Positions 26,244 to 35,338 of a stretch of 39,949 bases of DNA are shown one piece after another. The DNA is from Bacillota bacterium. GTDB lineage: Bacteria > Bacillota_I > Bacilli_A > RF39 > UBA660. The first letter of the stretch is position 1; each line of letters starts with the position of its first letter. The notes beneath the pieces are model-generated. The model was given only the letters and a program-made list of their open reading frames with translations, searched no databases and had not been told where the DNA came from. The stretch lies in the NCBI GenBank assembly GCA_022771715.1, contig JALELF010000054.1, positions 1-39,949 on the forward strand, in the 5' to 3' direction. The position numbers and the translations under genes were made by a program.

Positions 26244-26711
26244 CTATTCTAAGAAATTATCATCAATTGTAACTTCTTCACCAAAATCAGCAAAAGGATT
26301 AGTTGCAACATCTACATTATTGCTAGGTCCACCTTGATAATCGTAAGGACTTGGACTAGGTTCAAAATTGCTTTCTTGTCTTGCTTGACTTTGTGCTTTC
26401 GTATCTAAAAATTCTACACTATCAGCAACTACTTCGACAGTATATCTTTTATTACCATCTTTATCATCATAACTACCTGTTTGTATTCTTCCTTCAATAG
26501 AAACACGACTACCTTTATCTAAATAATTACAAATATTCTCAGCTTGTTTTCTCCAAACAATTATATTAATAAAGTCTGCTTCTCTTTGTCCTTGGTTATT
26601 AGTAAAATTACGACTTACCGCTACTGAAAATCTAGAATAAGGTAAATTAGAACCTGTATATCTAAGTTCAGGTTTACCTGTTAATCTTCCAATTAGTACA
26701 ACTCTATTCAT
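26244..26711 (-). CDS. ssb: Single-stranded DNA-binding protein
   Basis: This 155-residue SSB has the N-terminal OB fold ('[19 protein letters not shown]', 'VSRNFTN', '[18 protein letters not shown]') and a Gln/Ser/Pro-rich linker. It coats single-stranded DNA and recruits repair and replication proteins through its acidic tip. Here the tip reads IDDNFLE rather than the usual DDDLPF, leaving Phe two residues from the end. It sits between rpsF and rpsR as in most Bacillota. Confidence 0.96.
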   Translation of the reverse strand: MNRVVLIGRLTGKPELRYTGSNLPYSRFSVAVSRNFTNNQGQREADFINIIVWRKQAENICNYLDKGSRVSIEGRIQTGSYDDKDGNKRYTVEVVADSVEFLDTKAQSQARQESNFEPSPSPYDYQGGPSNNVDVATNPFADFGEEVTIDDNFLE

Positions 26712-26723
26712 ATTAATTCTCCA

Positions 26724-27014
26724 TTATTTTTCTAATTTAGTTATTAAATGACGGATTATATCATTACTGATACGAGCTAAACGATCAAATTCTTTAACAG
26801 CTTTATCATCATTAGTTTCAACTTCAAATAAATGATAGTAACCACTCTTGAAATCTTTAATTTCATAAGCTAATTCTCTTTGACCCATTTCTTTGTTTTC
26901 TTTGATAGTAGCACCATTACTAGTTAAAATGTTTTCGAAGTTTGCTACAACTTTTTTTAAATCTTCTTCACTTAGTGTTGGCTTAACTATAAATAAAATT
27001 TCATAATTTTTCAT
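26724..27014 (-). CDS. rpsF: 30S ribosomal protein S6
   Basis: This 96-residue S6 has 'MKNYEILFIVKPTLSEEDL', 'GQRELAYEIKDFKSGYYHLF' and the C-terminal 'RISNDIIRHLI'. It heterodimerises with S18 and heads the rpsF-ssb-rpsR operon. Confidence 0.96.
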   Translation of the reverse strand: MKNYEILFIVKPTLSEEDLKKVVANFENILTSNGATIKENKEMGQRELAYEIKDFKSGYYHLFEVETNDDKAVKEFDRLARISNDIIRHLITKLEK

Positions 27015-27076
27015 TATAACACCTCCTTATGGTCTTTCGGCTTTTACTTAAAAGCAAGGAGTAAATTTCTTACTCG
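27015..27076 (-). promoter_or_regulatory. rpsF leader, putative S6:S18-binding RNA
   Basis: The 60-base leader forms GAGTAA/TTACTC and GCTTTT/AAAAGC hairpins and then reads CCGAAAGACC just before the AAGGAGG ribosome-binding site. A CCG trinucleotide in an internal loop beside the RBS is the hallmark of the S6:S18 autoregulatory motif, in which the S6-S18 dimer represses its own synthesis. An alternative outer stem (CTTAA with TTAAG) could compete. Assigned from position and the CCG element. Confidence 0.5.
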
Positions 27077-27082
27077 CTTAAG

Positions 27083-27111
27083 ATTATAGCAAAATAATTT
27101 AATTATGTAAA
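27083..27111 (-). promoter_or_regulatory. Promoter of rpsF-ssb-rpsR
   Basis: TTTACA (27111-27106) and TATAAT (27088-27083) are spaced 17 bp, with an extended TGC before the -10. The start is near 27076. Confidence 0.75.
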
Positions 27112-27127
27112 GTTTTTTATAACAAAA

Positions 27128-28234
27128 TTATACATTAAATCTGAATGTACAAATATCTCCATCTTGCATTAAATAGTTTTTACCTTCTAAACGCATCTTC
27201 CCAGCTTCTCTTACTAGCTTTTCATTTCCACAACTTTTTAAATCAGCATAACTCATTACTTCTGCTTTAATAAAGCCTCTTTCAAAGTCAGTATGAATAA
27301 TACCTGCACACTCTGGCGCCTTCATACCTTTTTTAAAAGTCCAAGCTCTTACTTCATCTTTACCAACTGTAAAAAATGTTTCCAAACCTAGTAAATTATA
27401 AGTTTCTTTAATTAATTTGTCTAAGCCACTTTCACTAACACCTAAATCATTTAAAAATTCAATTTTATCTTCATCATTTAATTCACTTAATTCAGATTCT
27501 ATTTTAGCACATACAGTAATAACTGTATTATTTTCAAGTTTAGCTAATTCTCTTAAATTATTTACATGAATATTATTAATACCATCATCTATTAAATCAT
27601 CTTCAGAAATATTGGCCATATAAATAATAGGTTTTAAAGTAAGCAAATTAAATGATTTAATTAACTTTAATTCTTCTTCACTTAATTCTACGCTTCTTGC
27701 TGGCTTATTTTGAATTAAAGCATTCTTTATTTTAGACAATATTTCAAATTCAATCTTTGTTTCTTTATCTTTTGATAATTCAGCCTTTTTACCAATACGA
27801 TTAAGCCTATTTTCTATTATTTCTAAATCAGCTAATATTAATTCAACATTAATAATTTCTACATCTCTTATAGGATCAACTGTTCCTTCTACGTGAATAA
27901 CATTACTGTCTTCAAAACATCTCACTACTTCTACTATTGCATCAACTTCTCTAATGTATGATAGAAATTTGTTACCTAACCCTTCACCATTAGATGCTCC
28001 TTTTACTAACCCAGCTATATCAGTAAATTCATAAGCAGTAGGTATTAATCTTTCAGGAACATATAAACTTTCTAAAAATTCCAATCTTTTATCGGGAACT
28101 ATTACTGTTCCTACATTAGGATCAATTGTCGCAAATGGATAATTAGCCGCTAATATATTATTTTTAGTTATAGCATTAAACAAAGTTGACTTTCCTACAT
28201 TAGGAAGTCCAACAATACCTGCAGTTAAAGCCAT
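27128..28234 (-). CDS. ychF: Obg-family ATPase YchF
   Basis: This 368-residue protein has the P-loop [11 protein letters not shown], switch '[10 protein letters not shown]' and 'NISE', the altered base-recognition motif that makes YchF prefer ATP to GTP. A coiled coil and a C-terminal TGS domain ('[11 protein letters not shown]' end) follow. It binds ribosomes and is linked to stress responses. I start at 28234, where [16 protein letters not shown] begins after AAGTGAT, not 12 codons upstream. It lies upstream of the rpsF operon, as in Bacillus. Confidence 0.96.
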   Translation of the reverse strand: MALTAGIVGLPNVGKSTLFNAITKNNILAANYPFATIDPNVGTVIVPDKRLEFLESLYVPERLIPTAYEFTDIAGLVKGASNGEGLGNKFLSYIREVDAIVEVVRCFEDSNVIHVEGTVDPIRDVEIINVELILADLEIIENRLNRIGKKAELSKDKETKIEFEILSKIKNALIQNKPARSVELSEEELKLIKSFNLLTLKPIIYMANISEDDLIDDGINNIHVNNLRELAKLENNTVITVCAKIESELSELNDEDKIEFLNDLGVSESGLDKLIKETYNLLGLETFFTVGKDEVRAWTFKKGMKAPECAGIIHTDFERGFIKAEVMSYADLKSCGNEKLVREAGKMRLEGKNYLMQDGDICTFRFNV

Positions 28235-28258
28235 AAAATCACTTCTTTCTCGGTATTT

Positions 28259-28286
28259 ATTATAACACATAATTTTTTAAAAACAA
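28259..28286 (-). promoter_or_regulatory. Promoter of ychF
   Basis: TTGTTT (28286-28281) and TATAAT (28264-28259) are spaced 16 bp, with an extended TGT before the -10. The -35 overlaps the T-run of the upstream terminator. Confidence 0.55.
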
Positions 28287-28312
28287 AAAGAATTAGTAAT
28301 TAAACTAATTCT
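28285..28312 (-). terminator. Intrinsic terminator of the parA-AbgT operon
   Basis: AGAATTAGT (28312-28304) pairs with ACTAATTCT (28297-28289), followed by TTTTTG. The transporter's TAG stop (28313-28311) overlaps the foot of the stem. Confidence 0.82.
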
Positions 28313-29813
28313 ATAAAGATATATAAGTACCTATTCCTAGTGGAAGCCCTATTAAAAACCAACCAATTAATAACAATAAAAGAACTCCACCAATCATTAA
28401 AGCAATTGGATATACTAATTTCAATATATCTCTTAATTGTAAATCTTTATCACTTCTATATTTACCAATTAAGCCAACTAACAATATGTAATAAGGAAAT
28501 AAAGGTGTTATAGATTTTCCAACACCATCAGCAACTCCAAATAAAAATTGTGTATAATTAGGTGTTATATTAGAACGCATAAACAAAGGAATTATAATAG
28601 GTGAAATTAAAACCCATTTATCAACACTAGAAGATACTAATAAAGTCATAAAGACTATTAAAATAAATGAAATCAAGATTAATAAAATTCCAGATATTTG
28701 TAAACCACTCATAAAGTCAACTAATATAGTAACAAGAACATTACCTACATTAGTCCATTCAATCAATCCTATTAATTGTGAGGCAAAAAACATTAATACA
28801 AATATATATCCAGTATTTTCAAAGCTAACACAAAGACCATCACTATAATCTTTTAAGCTTGTAATATTTTTAGATACCTTTCCATAAACATAACTACAAA
28901 TCATTACAATAATCAAAATTATATAAGGTAAGCCATTACCAAAAGGGGAATTAGCTCCAAATAGTTTAGCCATATATCTAACTTCGTTATTATCAAGTAA
29001 TACTCCCAAATATGGAACATTAGGCATTATCATAAGAGCTAAAACAACTAAACAAAATAAGAATGTAATAAAAGTATATTGCATAGCTTCTTTACTAGTA
29101 TTTAAATCATCTTCTATAACTTCTGGATTGCTAAATTTAATCGCAATTCTATTTTCAACAAAATAAGTAGTAATCATAATAAGAATAATGGATAAAAATA
29201 CTTTAATATAAATATTAGAAAATATTGCGAAAACATAATTTTTATCAACATCAACACGAGCAGATAATTCACTCATTGTTCCCAAATAATAATCACTATA
29301 ATTAGTAAATAAACCAACGCCATAACCTAAAGTTAAAGCCATAAATACAGTAATAAGTCCAACAATTGGATTCTTACCTATTTTTTTATAAATACATGCG
29401 ACTAAAGGCATTAAAAACGCAAATGAATAGTCACCAATTAGAATAGAAAGCATACTTATTATCATTACAAACATTGTAAGATATTTAAATTTTAGGCGTT
29501 TAAGTTTGTTTGTAAAAGCATTAAGAAGTCCACTTTTAGAAGCAATACTTAAACCAATTAAAGAAAGTACAAAATAAATAAATGGTTTAAAATTAAGTAC
29601 ATTATTAATTGCATCATTAAAGAAATATTTAACACCTTCTTTAGAAAAAATATTATTGGTTGTTATTAAATATGTTTCTAATGAATTATTATTTGTTATA
29701 ATTGTTTGCTGTCCTTCTAAACCCAATATTGACAAAAAAGAAGTAACAATCATTATAAAAAGCATTGTTATAAAAATTATAGTAATACTCCCTAATCTAT
29801 CTTTCTTTCGCAT
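28311..29813 (-). CDS. AbgT-family transporter
   Basis: This 500-residue membrane protein has about eleven to thirteen hydrophobic segments. The C-terminal 'SSSVDKWVLISPIIIPLFM' and 'DGVGKSITPLFPYYILLVG' blocks match the AbgT family, whose characterised members import p-aminobenzoyl-glutamate or export antifolates. The substrate here is unknown. It starts 9 bp after the DUF951 gene and ends the parA operon, where other Bacillota carry ychF. Confidence 0.8.
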   Translation of the reverse strand: MRKKDRLGSITIIFITMLFIMIVTSFLSILGLEGQQTIITNNNSLETYLITTNNIFSKEGVKYFFNDAINNVLNFKPFIYFVLSLIGLSIASKSGLLNAFTNKLKRLKFKYLTMFVMIISMLSILIGDYSFAFLMPLVACIYKKIGKNPIVGLITVFMALTLGYGVGLFTNYSDYYLGTMSELSARVDVDKNYVFAIFSNIYIKVFLSIILIMITTYFVENRIAIKFSNPEVIEDDLNTSKEAMQYTFITFLFCLVVLALMIMPNVPYLGVLLDNNEVRYMAKLFGANSPFGNGLPYIILIIVMICSYVYGKVSKNITSLKDYSDGLCVSFENTGYIFVLMFFASQLIGLIEWTNVGNVLVTILVDFMSGLQISGILLILISFILIVFMTLLVSSSVDKWVLISPIIIPLFMRSNITPNYTQFLFGVADGVGKSITPLFPYYILLVGLIGKYRSDKDLQLRDILKLVYPIALMIGGVLLLLLIGWFLIGLPLGIGTYISL

Positions 29814-29822
29814 TCAATCCAC

Positions 29823-30002
29823 CTACTTTATTTTCTTTAGTTTTTTATTAAAATCAATTCTCGATAGCATAACACTATGACCACATTTTAAACACTTAAT
29901 TTTAATATCCATACCAAGTCTAGTTATTTCCCATTCGTTACCACCACAAGGATGAGTTTTTTTCATAATAGCAATATCTCCTACTTTATAATTATTTTGC
30001 AT
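29823..30002 (-). CDS. DUF951 small zinc-binding protein (YyzM-like)
   Basis: This 59-residue protein starts MQNNYKVGDIAIMKKTHPCG. The 'KTHPCGGNEWEITRLG' core and Cys 19, Cys 37, Cys 40 and His 42 are the signature of DUF951. In Bacillus and relatives it sits between the parB-linked mscS-like gene and ychF, the same neighbourhood as here. It overlaps the mscS gene by 11 bases. Function is unknown; a nucleic-acid or zinc role has been suggested by its size and ribbon. Confidence 0.9.
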   Translation of the reverse strand: MQNNYKVGDIAIMKKTHPCGGNEWEITRLGMDIKIKCLKCGHSVMLSRIDFNKKLKKIK

Positions 30003-30783
30003 TATGAATCACCACCTGTGGATAAGGAATTTCTATATTATTTTTATCTAATACTTTTTTCAATTCTTTTTTTAATATTCTTTCTACATCATATTGTTCA
30101 GTTGGCTTAGTATGAGCAATAATTCTAAATGTTATAGATGAATCATTTAAACTTTGTACACCAAGGCATTCAACATCACCAATAACATTATCAATACTGC
30201 TTAATCTTAAACAAGCATTTTTAAATACTTTTTCAACTGAATCTAAATCACTTTCATATGAAACATCAATATCAACAACAGCCAAAGAGTTTGCCATAGT
30301 ATGATTTATTACTTCAGTAATCATTCTGTTTGATAAAATTTTAACTTCACCATTAGCGGCTTTAATTCTAGTCGATTTCATACTTAAATATATAACTTCA
30401 CCTTTAAACCCATTAATAGTTACAACGTCCCCTATACAATATTGATTTTCAAATATAATAGTCATACCAGCAATAAAGTCTTTAAGAAAATCTTGTAAAG
30501 CTAAACCTATTACTAATCCAACTACCCCTAAAGAAGTAATTAGTGATTTTGTATCAATACCATATATATCTAAAATCATTAACATAGCTATAAGTATAAT
30601 AAACACTTTAACTACATTATTTATTAAACCCTTAATAGTATTTTGCTTTTTAGAACCTATTCTTTTTATTTTATGACTAAATAACTTATTTATTATTTTT
30701 TTAGAAATAAGCCATAATAGTACTCCAACTAATATAATTATTATTGGCGCCACTACTTCTTTAACTAACAAATGTTTTAACAT
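29992..30783 (-). CDS. MscS-family mechanosensitive channel
   Basis: This 263-residue protein has three N-terminal membrane helices (about 8-25, 50-70 and 80-105). The third leads into 'GLALQDFLKDFIAGMTIIFE', the pore-lining and gating segment of MscS. A beta domain ('CIGDVVTINGFKGEVIYLSM') and C-terminal alpha/beta domain follow. It should release osmolytes on hypo-osmotic shock. Its ATG lies one base past the parB stop. Confidence 0.9.
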   Translation of the reverse strand: MLKHLLVKEVVAPIIIILVGVLLWLISKKIINKLFSHKIKRIGSKKQNTIKGLINNVVKVFIILIAMLMILDIYGIDTKSLITSLGVVGLVIGLALQDFLKDFIAGMTIIFENQYCIGDVVTINGFKGEVIYLSMKSTRIKAANGEVKILSNRMITEVINHTMANSLAVVDIDVSYESDLDSVEKVFKNACLRLSSIDNVIGDVECLGVQSLNDSSITFRIIAHTKPTEQYDVERILKKELKKVLDKNNIEIPYPQVVIHNAK

Positions 30784-30784
30784 T

Positions 30785-31669
30785 CTAATCTTCCTTTATG
30801 TTCATTACTTCCAAGATTCTATTTAAATCTGCTGTATTAGTATAAGATATTTCTATTTTATGATCTTTTACTTTAACTTTAGAATCTAATTTTTCACTTA
30901 ATAAATCCTCTACATATTTAATATCTTTATCTACTTCTCTTTTTTTTCTTTCGATTTTTATTTTTCTTTCAAAATCAGCACCTTCTGCTAATTTTTCCAC
31001 TTCCCTAACTGGTAAATTATTTGTAACTATTTTATCTGCTAATTCCTTTATTTTTTCATCATCTTCTAACTTACTTAAAACACGAGCATGTCCCATAGTT
31101 ATTTTGTTTTCTTCTAGTAAGTCTTTTACATTATCAGGAAGTCTTAATAATCCTATTATATTAGTAATATGACTTCTACTTTTTCCTACTTTTTTTGCTA
31201 ACTCTTCTTGTGTTAAATGTAATTTATCAAGCATACTTTTATAAGCTGTAGCTTCTTCTATTACATTTAAATTTTCTCTCTGTAAATTTTCTAGTAAAGC
31301 AATTTCCATCATTTGTTCATCAGTAAATGGTCTAATGATAGCTGGTATTTTAGTTAAGCCAGCTTTTTTACTTGCTCTTACTCTTCTTTCACCAGCAATT
31401 ATTTCATAACCTTTAATACTTCTTTTAATAATTATTGGTTGAAACACACCATGTTCTTTAATTGATTCACTTAATTCAGTTAATGCTTCTTCATTAAAAA
31501 CCTTTCTTGGTTGATATGGATTTGGTCTTAACTCATTTAAATTTACTTCTATTACTTCTTCATTAGTAGCTGTTTCATATATTTGTTTTTCGATTGTTTG
31601 TAAGTCTAAATTATCGCTATTAAATAATTGCTCTAAGCCTCTACCTAAAGCTCTTTTTTTAGTTTCCAT
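30785..31669 (-). CDS. parB: Chromosome-partitioning protein ParB/Spo0J
   Basis: This 294-residue protein has the ParB N-terminal CTP-binding domain with 'RPNPYQPR' and GERRVRAS (93-100), a central helix-turn-helix ('TQEELAKKVGKSRSHITNII') and a C-terminal dimerisation region. It loads at parS and slides on origin-proximal DNA. I use the ATG at 31669; a TTG three codons upstream, nearer AAGGA, is a real alternative. It overlaps the end of parA. No convincing parS was found in the window. Confidence 0.95.
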   Translation of the reverse strand: METKKRALGRGLEQLFNSDNLDLQTIEKQIYETATNEEVIEVNLNELRPNPYQPRKVFNEEALTELSESIKEHGVFQPIIIKRSIKGYEIIAGERRVRASKKAGLTKIPAIIRPFTDEQMMEIALLENLQRENLNVIEEATAYKSMLDKLHLTQEELAKKVGKSRSHITNIIGLLRLPDNVKDLLEENKITMGHARVLSKLEDDEKIKELADKIVTNNLPVREVEKLAEGADFERKIKIERKKREVDKDIKYVEDLLSEKLDSKVKVKDHKIEISYTNTADLNRILEVMNIKED

Positions 31670-32444
31670 TTCTATCAATCACTTCCTTTGCTAAATTTAT
31701 ATAAGCCTCAGTACCTCTACTATTTGGATCGTAATATAGTATAGGTTTACCGTGGCTTGGTGCTTCACTAAGTCTTACTAATCTTGGAATTATTGTATCG
31801 TATACTCTTTCTTTAAAATAGCTTTTTATCTCTTCTACTACTTCTAAGCCTAAATTAGTTCTGTTATCTAACATAGTAAGTAAAACACCTTCTATATCTA
31901 AATTAGGATTTAGATTTTTCTGTGCCATCATTATTGTATTAAGTAATTGCATTATTCCTTCTAGAGCAAAGAATTCACATTGTACAGGTATCATAACAGA
32001 ATCTGATGCGGTTAATGCATTTGTAGTTAAAAGTCCTAAAGATGGTGGACAATCTATTATTATGTAATCAAACACTGATTTAACTAAATCTAAATGTTTT
32101 TTTAATTGACCATTTTTAGAAAATCCTTCTACTACTCTACTTCTTTCCATCAATTCAATATCAGCACCCGCCAAACGAATTGTTGCTGGAAGTACATACA
32201 AATTTTTGTATTTTGTTTTAACTATTACATCTTTAATCTCCGCTTCATCTATTAATAAATCATGAATACAATGTTTTACACCAATTTTATCAACGCCTGT
32301 ACCAGTAGTAGTATTTCCTTGCGGATCTAAATCAACTAATAATACTTTTTTCTTTAAAGCTCCTAATGACGCAGCCAAATTTATACTAGTAGTTGTTTTA
32401 CCAACTCCACCTTTTTGATTTACTAACGCTATTATTCTTCCCAT
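31659..32444 (-). CDS. parA: Chromosome-partitioning ATPase ParA/Soj
   Basis: This 261-residue ATPase has a deviant Walker A KGGVGKTTT (11-19) with the signature Lys, 'LLVDLDPQGNTTTG' and 'YIIIDCPPSLGLLTTNAL'. It binds DNA in the ATP state and works with ParB in origin segregation and control of DnaA. I start at 32444 (after GGTGAT), not 15 codons upstream. First gene of parA-parB-mscS-DUF951-abgT. Confidence 0.96.
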   Translation of the reverse strand: MGRIIALVNQKGGVGKTTTSINLAASLGALKKKVLLVDLDPQGNTTTGTGVDKIGVKHCIHDLLIDEAEIKDVIVKTKYKNLYVLPATIRLAGADIELMERSRVVEGFSKNGQLKKHLDLVKSVFDYIIIDCPPSLGLLTTNALTASDSVMIPVQCEFFALEGIMQLLNTIMMAQKNLNPNLDIEGVLLTMLDNRTNLGLEVVEEIKSYFKERVYDTIIPRLVRLSEAPSHGKPILYYDPNSRGTEAYINLAKEVIDRNGN

Positions 32445-32533
32445 GTTATCACCATTCTCTGCTTTTGCTTTCACATAATATTTTATCATATATTTAGAAT
32501 TTAATCTACTTTTTTTGACATATATTATAAATG

Positions 32534-32557
32534 AAAAAGATGAGGTTACTCATCTTT
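32534..32557 (-). terminator. Intrinsic terminator of the 892-residue secreted protein gene
   Basis: AAAGATGAG (32557-32549) pairs with CTCATCTTT (32544-32536) around TAAC, followed by a T-run. The TGA stop (32552-32550) lies inside the upstream arm. Confidence 0.85.
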
Positions 32558-35228
32558 CATAATTATCTAATTTATCACAATTATTCCAATCATCAGACAT
32601 AGCACAACTTGCGCTTACATCTTTAGATACAATAGCACTACTAATTCTTTCGGCAAGAGTATCTAAATTACTTGGCATATTATCAATAGAAAGACTATCT
32701 CCTCTTAAAAACTTACTCTTACATTCAGTTCCTTCTTTTCCTTTTTCACCATTACAGTATAAATAGAAGTCATCATAATTTGTTTGAGCATTATATTTTC
32801 TTATTTCTTTTATTGAAGCGGAATTAAGAGTAATTGTATACATTGGATCTTTCTTATATACACTATCTCCACTAGTATTTCTATTATTTAATATATACTT
32901 TTGAACATTTTCATTAGTATTTTTACAATCAGTCGTTTTATCCGAATTAATTATACACCAGTTTGAACCTGTATTTCTACCATTACCATCTATTGAAGGG
33001 AATGGACTAGTTAATGATATAGGTCTATATACTATTCTTACACTACCTAAATCGTACTCATCTTCTTTACATCCTTTACTTGGACAATAAGGAGAACCTT
33101 CTTTTACTTCATAATAACAATCATGTAATAATTGATTTTGACCTTCTGTACTTACCAAATCATTATCAGTTAATGAATGATTATAATTTCTAATTGCTGA
33201 TTGATATGCATTATATAAATAGTTTTTATAACCAATAGTTGTTATTTTAATATTTAATCCTTCATACTCTCCACCTGGTGTACTATAGTGTACTGGATAA
33301 TTAGCATGTCCAATATCTATAAATCTATTATATTTCTTATAGTCACCTACTGGCTCGGTTGATATTGATTCTCCACTTGGTAGTTTTACCCATCTATATG
33401 TATTATGATTTAATTCATACTCATAAGTTGCAACAAACACCTTATTATAAGCATAATTCCAATAATCTTTATAAGCTGTAAAGTTTTTAACTGCACAAAC
33501 AGGAGTTAAAATACCCAATTGACAAACAAATAAAGGTATTCCATCATAGCCAATTTTATAAGTACCTGAACCAAAACTATAATTTAAATTAATAGAATCA
33601 GAAATATTAGCTCTTTTAGGAATAATATTACTACTTCCTTTTTGTTCATTAACACGATTAAGTGTCTGTGTATAATTATATGGTGATTTAATATCATTAG
33701 TTCTATTATATTCTAAAGACAAATCAGAATCTAAATAATAATCAAATTTATCTATTTGAGTTTTACAACCTTTTAAAGTTTCAAGTAAATTCATTAATTT
33801 ATTTAATTTATTTTGAAGTTCTTTAGTATTTGTTTTATAACACTTGTTATTTGCCATATAATAGCCTGATGGACAAGTTGTACTTGAAACAGAAGTTTTA
33901 CCAAGATACTTTACATACTCAGGTATTTCAGAAGTAGATAATTCTGAGCCACCTTTTGTACATTTTCTTGTATAATGTTGCCATTCACATGGGGCACTAT
34001 CTTCTTTTTTACTAGAAATCTTACAAGGCGTATTGCCACAGTTTCTATTACAAGTATTAATTTTATCATAAGTCTTATTAGTGGCCTCGCATTTATATGA
34101 TTTAATAGTTTTAGTTGAACAACTAATTTTTTCATATTTACCAGTTACACCATCATTCTGACTAATTGGTTCATTCATATCATTAGTTGTTGTTGTAAAA
34201 TCTTTCTCCCAATGACAACAAATCTTCTCATATTCATATTGATATAGTTTCCTTACTTCATCACCATCTTCAACTCTAGGCGACCAATCAGTAGCAAAAT
34301 ACTCATTTAAATTCCAAGCATCACTTGCGCCAAATCCAGGAATATCATCATCAGAGAAATCTTGAACCATTTGACTAGTAATTACTCCAAATTTATTAGC
34401 GTATGATCCAGTTATATTTTGTTTGGTTGAAAAATAATAAACATATTTAGTATTCATTGCTGTTCCATCATTTTGATTAGGTTGAAACGCAGAATAATCT
34501 GCCCCTATTGTGTCAGCATCATATAATAAGTTTCCATCAATAGAAACACCCTTTTCTTTAAAGCGGTTAATATCACTCGCTCCAATATTAATAACCTTAG
34601 GGTTAGGCGTTCTATCAGAAAGTTTAAGTCCTGATTCATCATCACATTGCGCTCCTATACCACCCTTATATATAACAGATGTAACAATTGTTTTTACTTC
34701 TTCTTCTACATCTTTAAGAGCTTTCTTATAGTCAGCAATCCACTGATCTAAATCAACCTTAGTAGTACAAGATTTAATACCACTAAGCTTAACAGTTAAT
34801 CCATTTATTATATTATTATCATTATTTTTACCAATAGTCCAAGTAAAATTTCCTCCAGAATTAGCTACAGGAGCATATCCAGGAAATTCATAAGTATTTT
34901 TTTCCACACAATAAACAGGACAATACTTATTGTTCTCAAAAGTTGGTTTTATTTTGCTAATAATACTGTTAATATAATCTTTCATATCACTATCTGATAT
35001 ATTATTAAAATAGTCTTCAACACTTGAAAAATCAAAACCATCTTCAGTAATAATATTATCATACATTTCAAAAGATACATCATCTTTTACAATAATTTTT
35101 ACAGGACACTTTGATTCTTTAGTATCAGCGTCATTAGTTTTCTCTTCTGTAACATTAGCACCTAAAACAGTACGAGCGTTAAACAAAAAAAGAAACATAA
35201 AAAATATAATCATCTTATTTTTTTTCAA
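32550..35228 (-). CDS. Large Cys-rich secreted protein of unknown function
   Basis: This 892-residue protein has a signal peptide (about 1-24) and no other membrane segment, LPXTG or lipobox. About 28 Cys are spread through it, dense near 375-425, where 'CNRNCGNTPC' occurs. 'CPSGYYMANNKCYK' looks like a small disulfide loop and is followed by a helical stretch. Many Asn, Tyr and Ser suggest an exported disulfide-bonded protein. It starts at TTG (35228), six bases after AGGTG; an internal ATG is too far from this RBS. It ends with TGA. I do not recognise the family; a surface or secretion-system component is a guess. Confidence 0.6.
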   Translation of the reverse strand: MKKNKMIIFFMFLFLFNARTVLGANVTEEKTNDADTKESKCPVKIIVKDDVSFEMYDNIITEDGFDFSSVEDYFNNISDSDMKDYINSIISKIKPTFENNKYCPVYCVEKNTYEFPGYAPVANSGGNFTWTIGKNNDNNIINGLTVKLSGIKSCTTKVDLDQWIADYKKALKDVEEEVKTIVTSVIYKGGIGAQCDDESGLKLSDRTPNPKVINIGASDINRFKEKGVSIDGNLLYDADTIGADYSAFQPNQNDGTAMNTKYVYYFSTKQNITGSYANKFGVITSQMVQDFSDDDIPGFGASDAWNLNEYFATDWSPRVEDGDEVRKLYQYEYEKICCHWEKDFTTTTNDMNEPISQNDGVTGKYEKISCSTKTIKSYKCEATNKTYDKINTCNRNCGNTPCKISSKKEDSAPCEWQHYTRKCTKGGSELSTSEIPEYVKYLGKTSVSSTTCPSGYYMANNKCYKTNTKELQNKLNKLMNLLETLKGCKTQIDKFDYYLDSDLSLEYNRTNDIKSPYNYTQTLNRVNEQKGSSNIIPKRANISDSINLNYSFGSGTYKIGYDGIPLFVCQLGILTPVCAVKNFTAYKDYWNYAYNKVFVATYEYELNHNTYRWVKLPSGESISTEPVGDYKKYNRFIDIGHANYPVHYSTPGGEYEGLNIKITTIGYKNYLYNAYQSAIRNYNHSLTDNDLVSTEGQNQLLHDCYYEVKEGSPYCPSKGCKEDEYDLGSVRIVYRPISLTSPFPSIDGNGRNTGSNWCIINSDKTTDCKNTNENVQKYILNNRNTSGDSVYKKDPMYTITLNSASIKEIRKYNAQTNYDDFYLYCNGEKGKEGTECKSKFLRGDSLSIDNMPSNLDTLAERISSAIVSKDVSASCAMSDDWNNCDKLDNYER

Positions 35229-35262
35229 TCATATCACCTATCTTTAAATAATAATCATTATT

Positions 35263-35268
35263 AGTATA
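35263..35268 (-). promoter_or_regulatory. Extended -10 promoter of the 892-residue protein gene
   Basis: TATACT preceded by TGC is an extended -10 element; the -35 is only TTTAAA-like. It predicts a leader of about 28 bases. Confidence 0.45.
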
Positions 35269-35316
35269 GCATAGTTTTAATAAAATTTAAAAACTTTTTG
35301 TTCATTTTACGTAAAG

Positions 35317-35338
35317 AAAAAACCGCTTATTGCAGTTT
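35317..35338 (-). terminator. Intrinsic terminator of the lipoprotein gene
   Basis: AAACTGC (35338-35332) pairs with GCGGTTT (35326-35320, one G-U), followed by a T-run. The stop TAA (35340-35338) overlaps the foot of the stem. Confidence 0.8.

Noticed and set aside
9635-35228. Mycoplasma-type code (TGA as Trp)
   Set aside because: murE (9637-9635) and the 892-residue protein (32552-32550) end on TGA exactly at sensible protein ends, the only tRNA-Trp seen has anticodon CCA, and all genes read well in the standard code.
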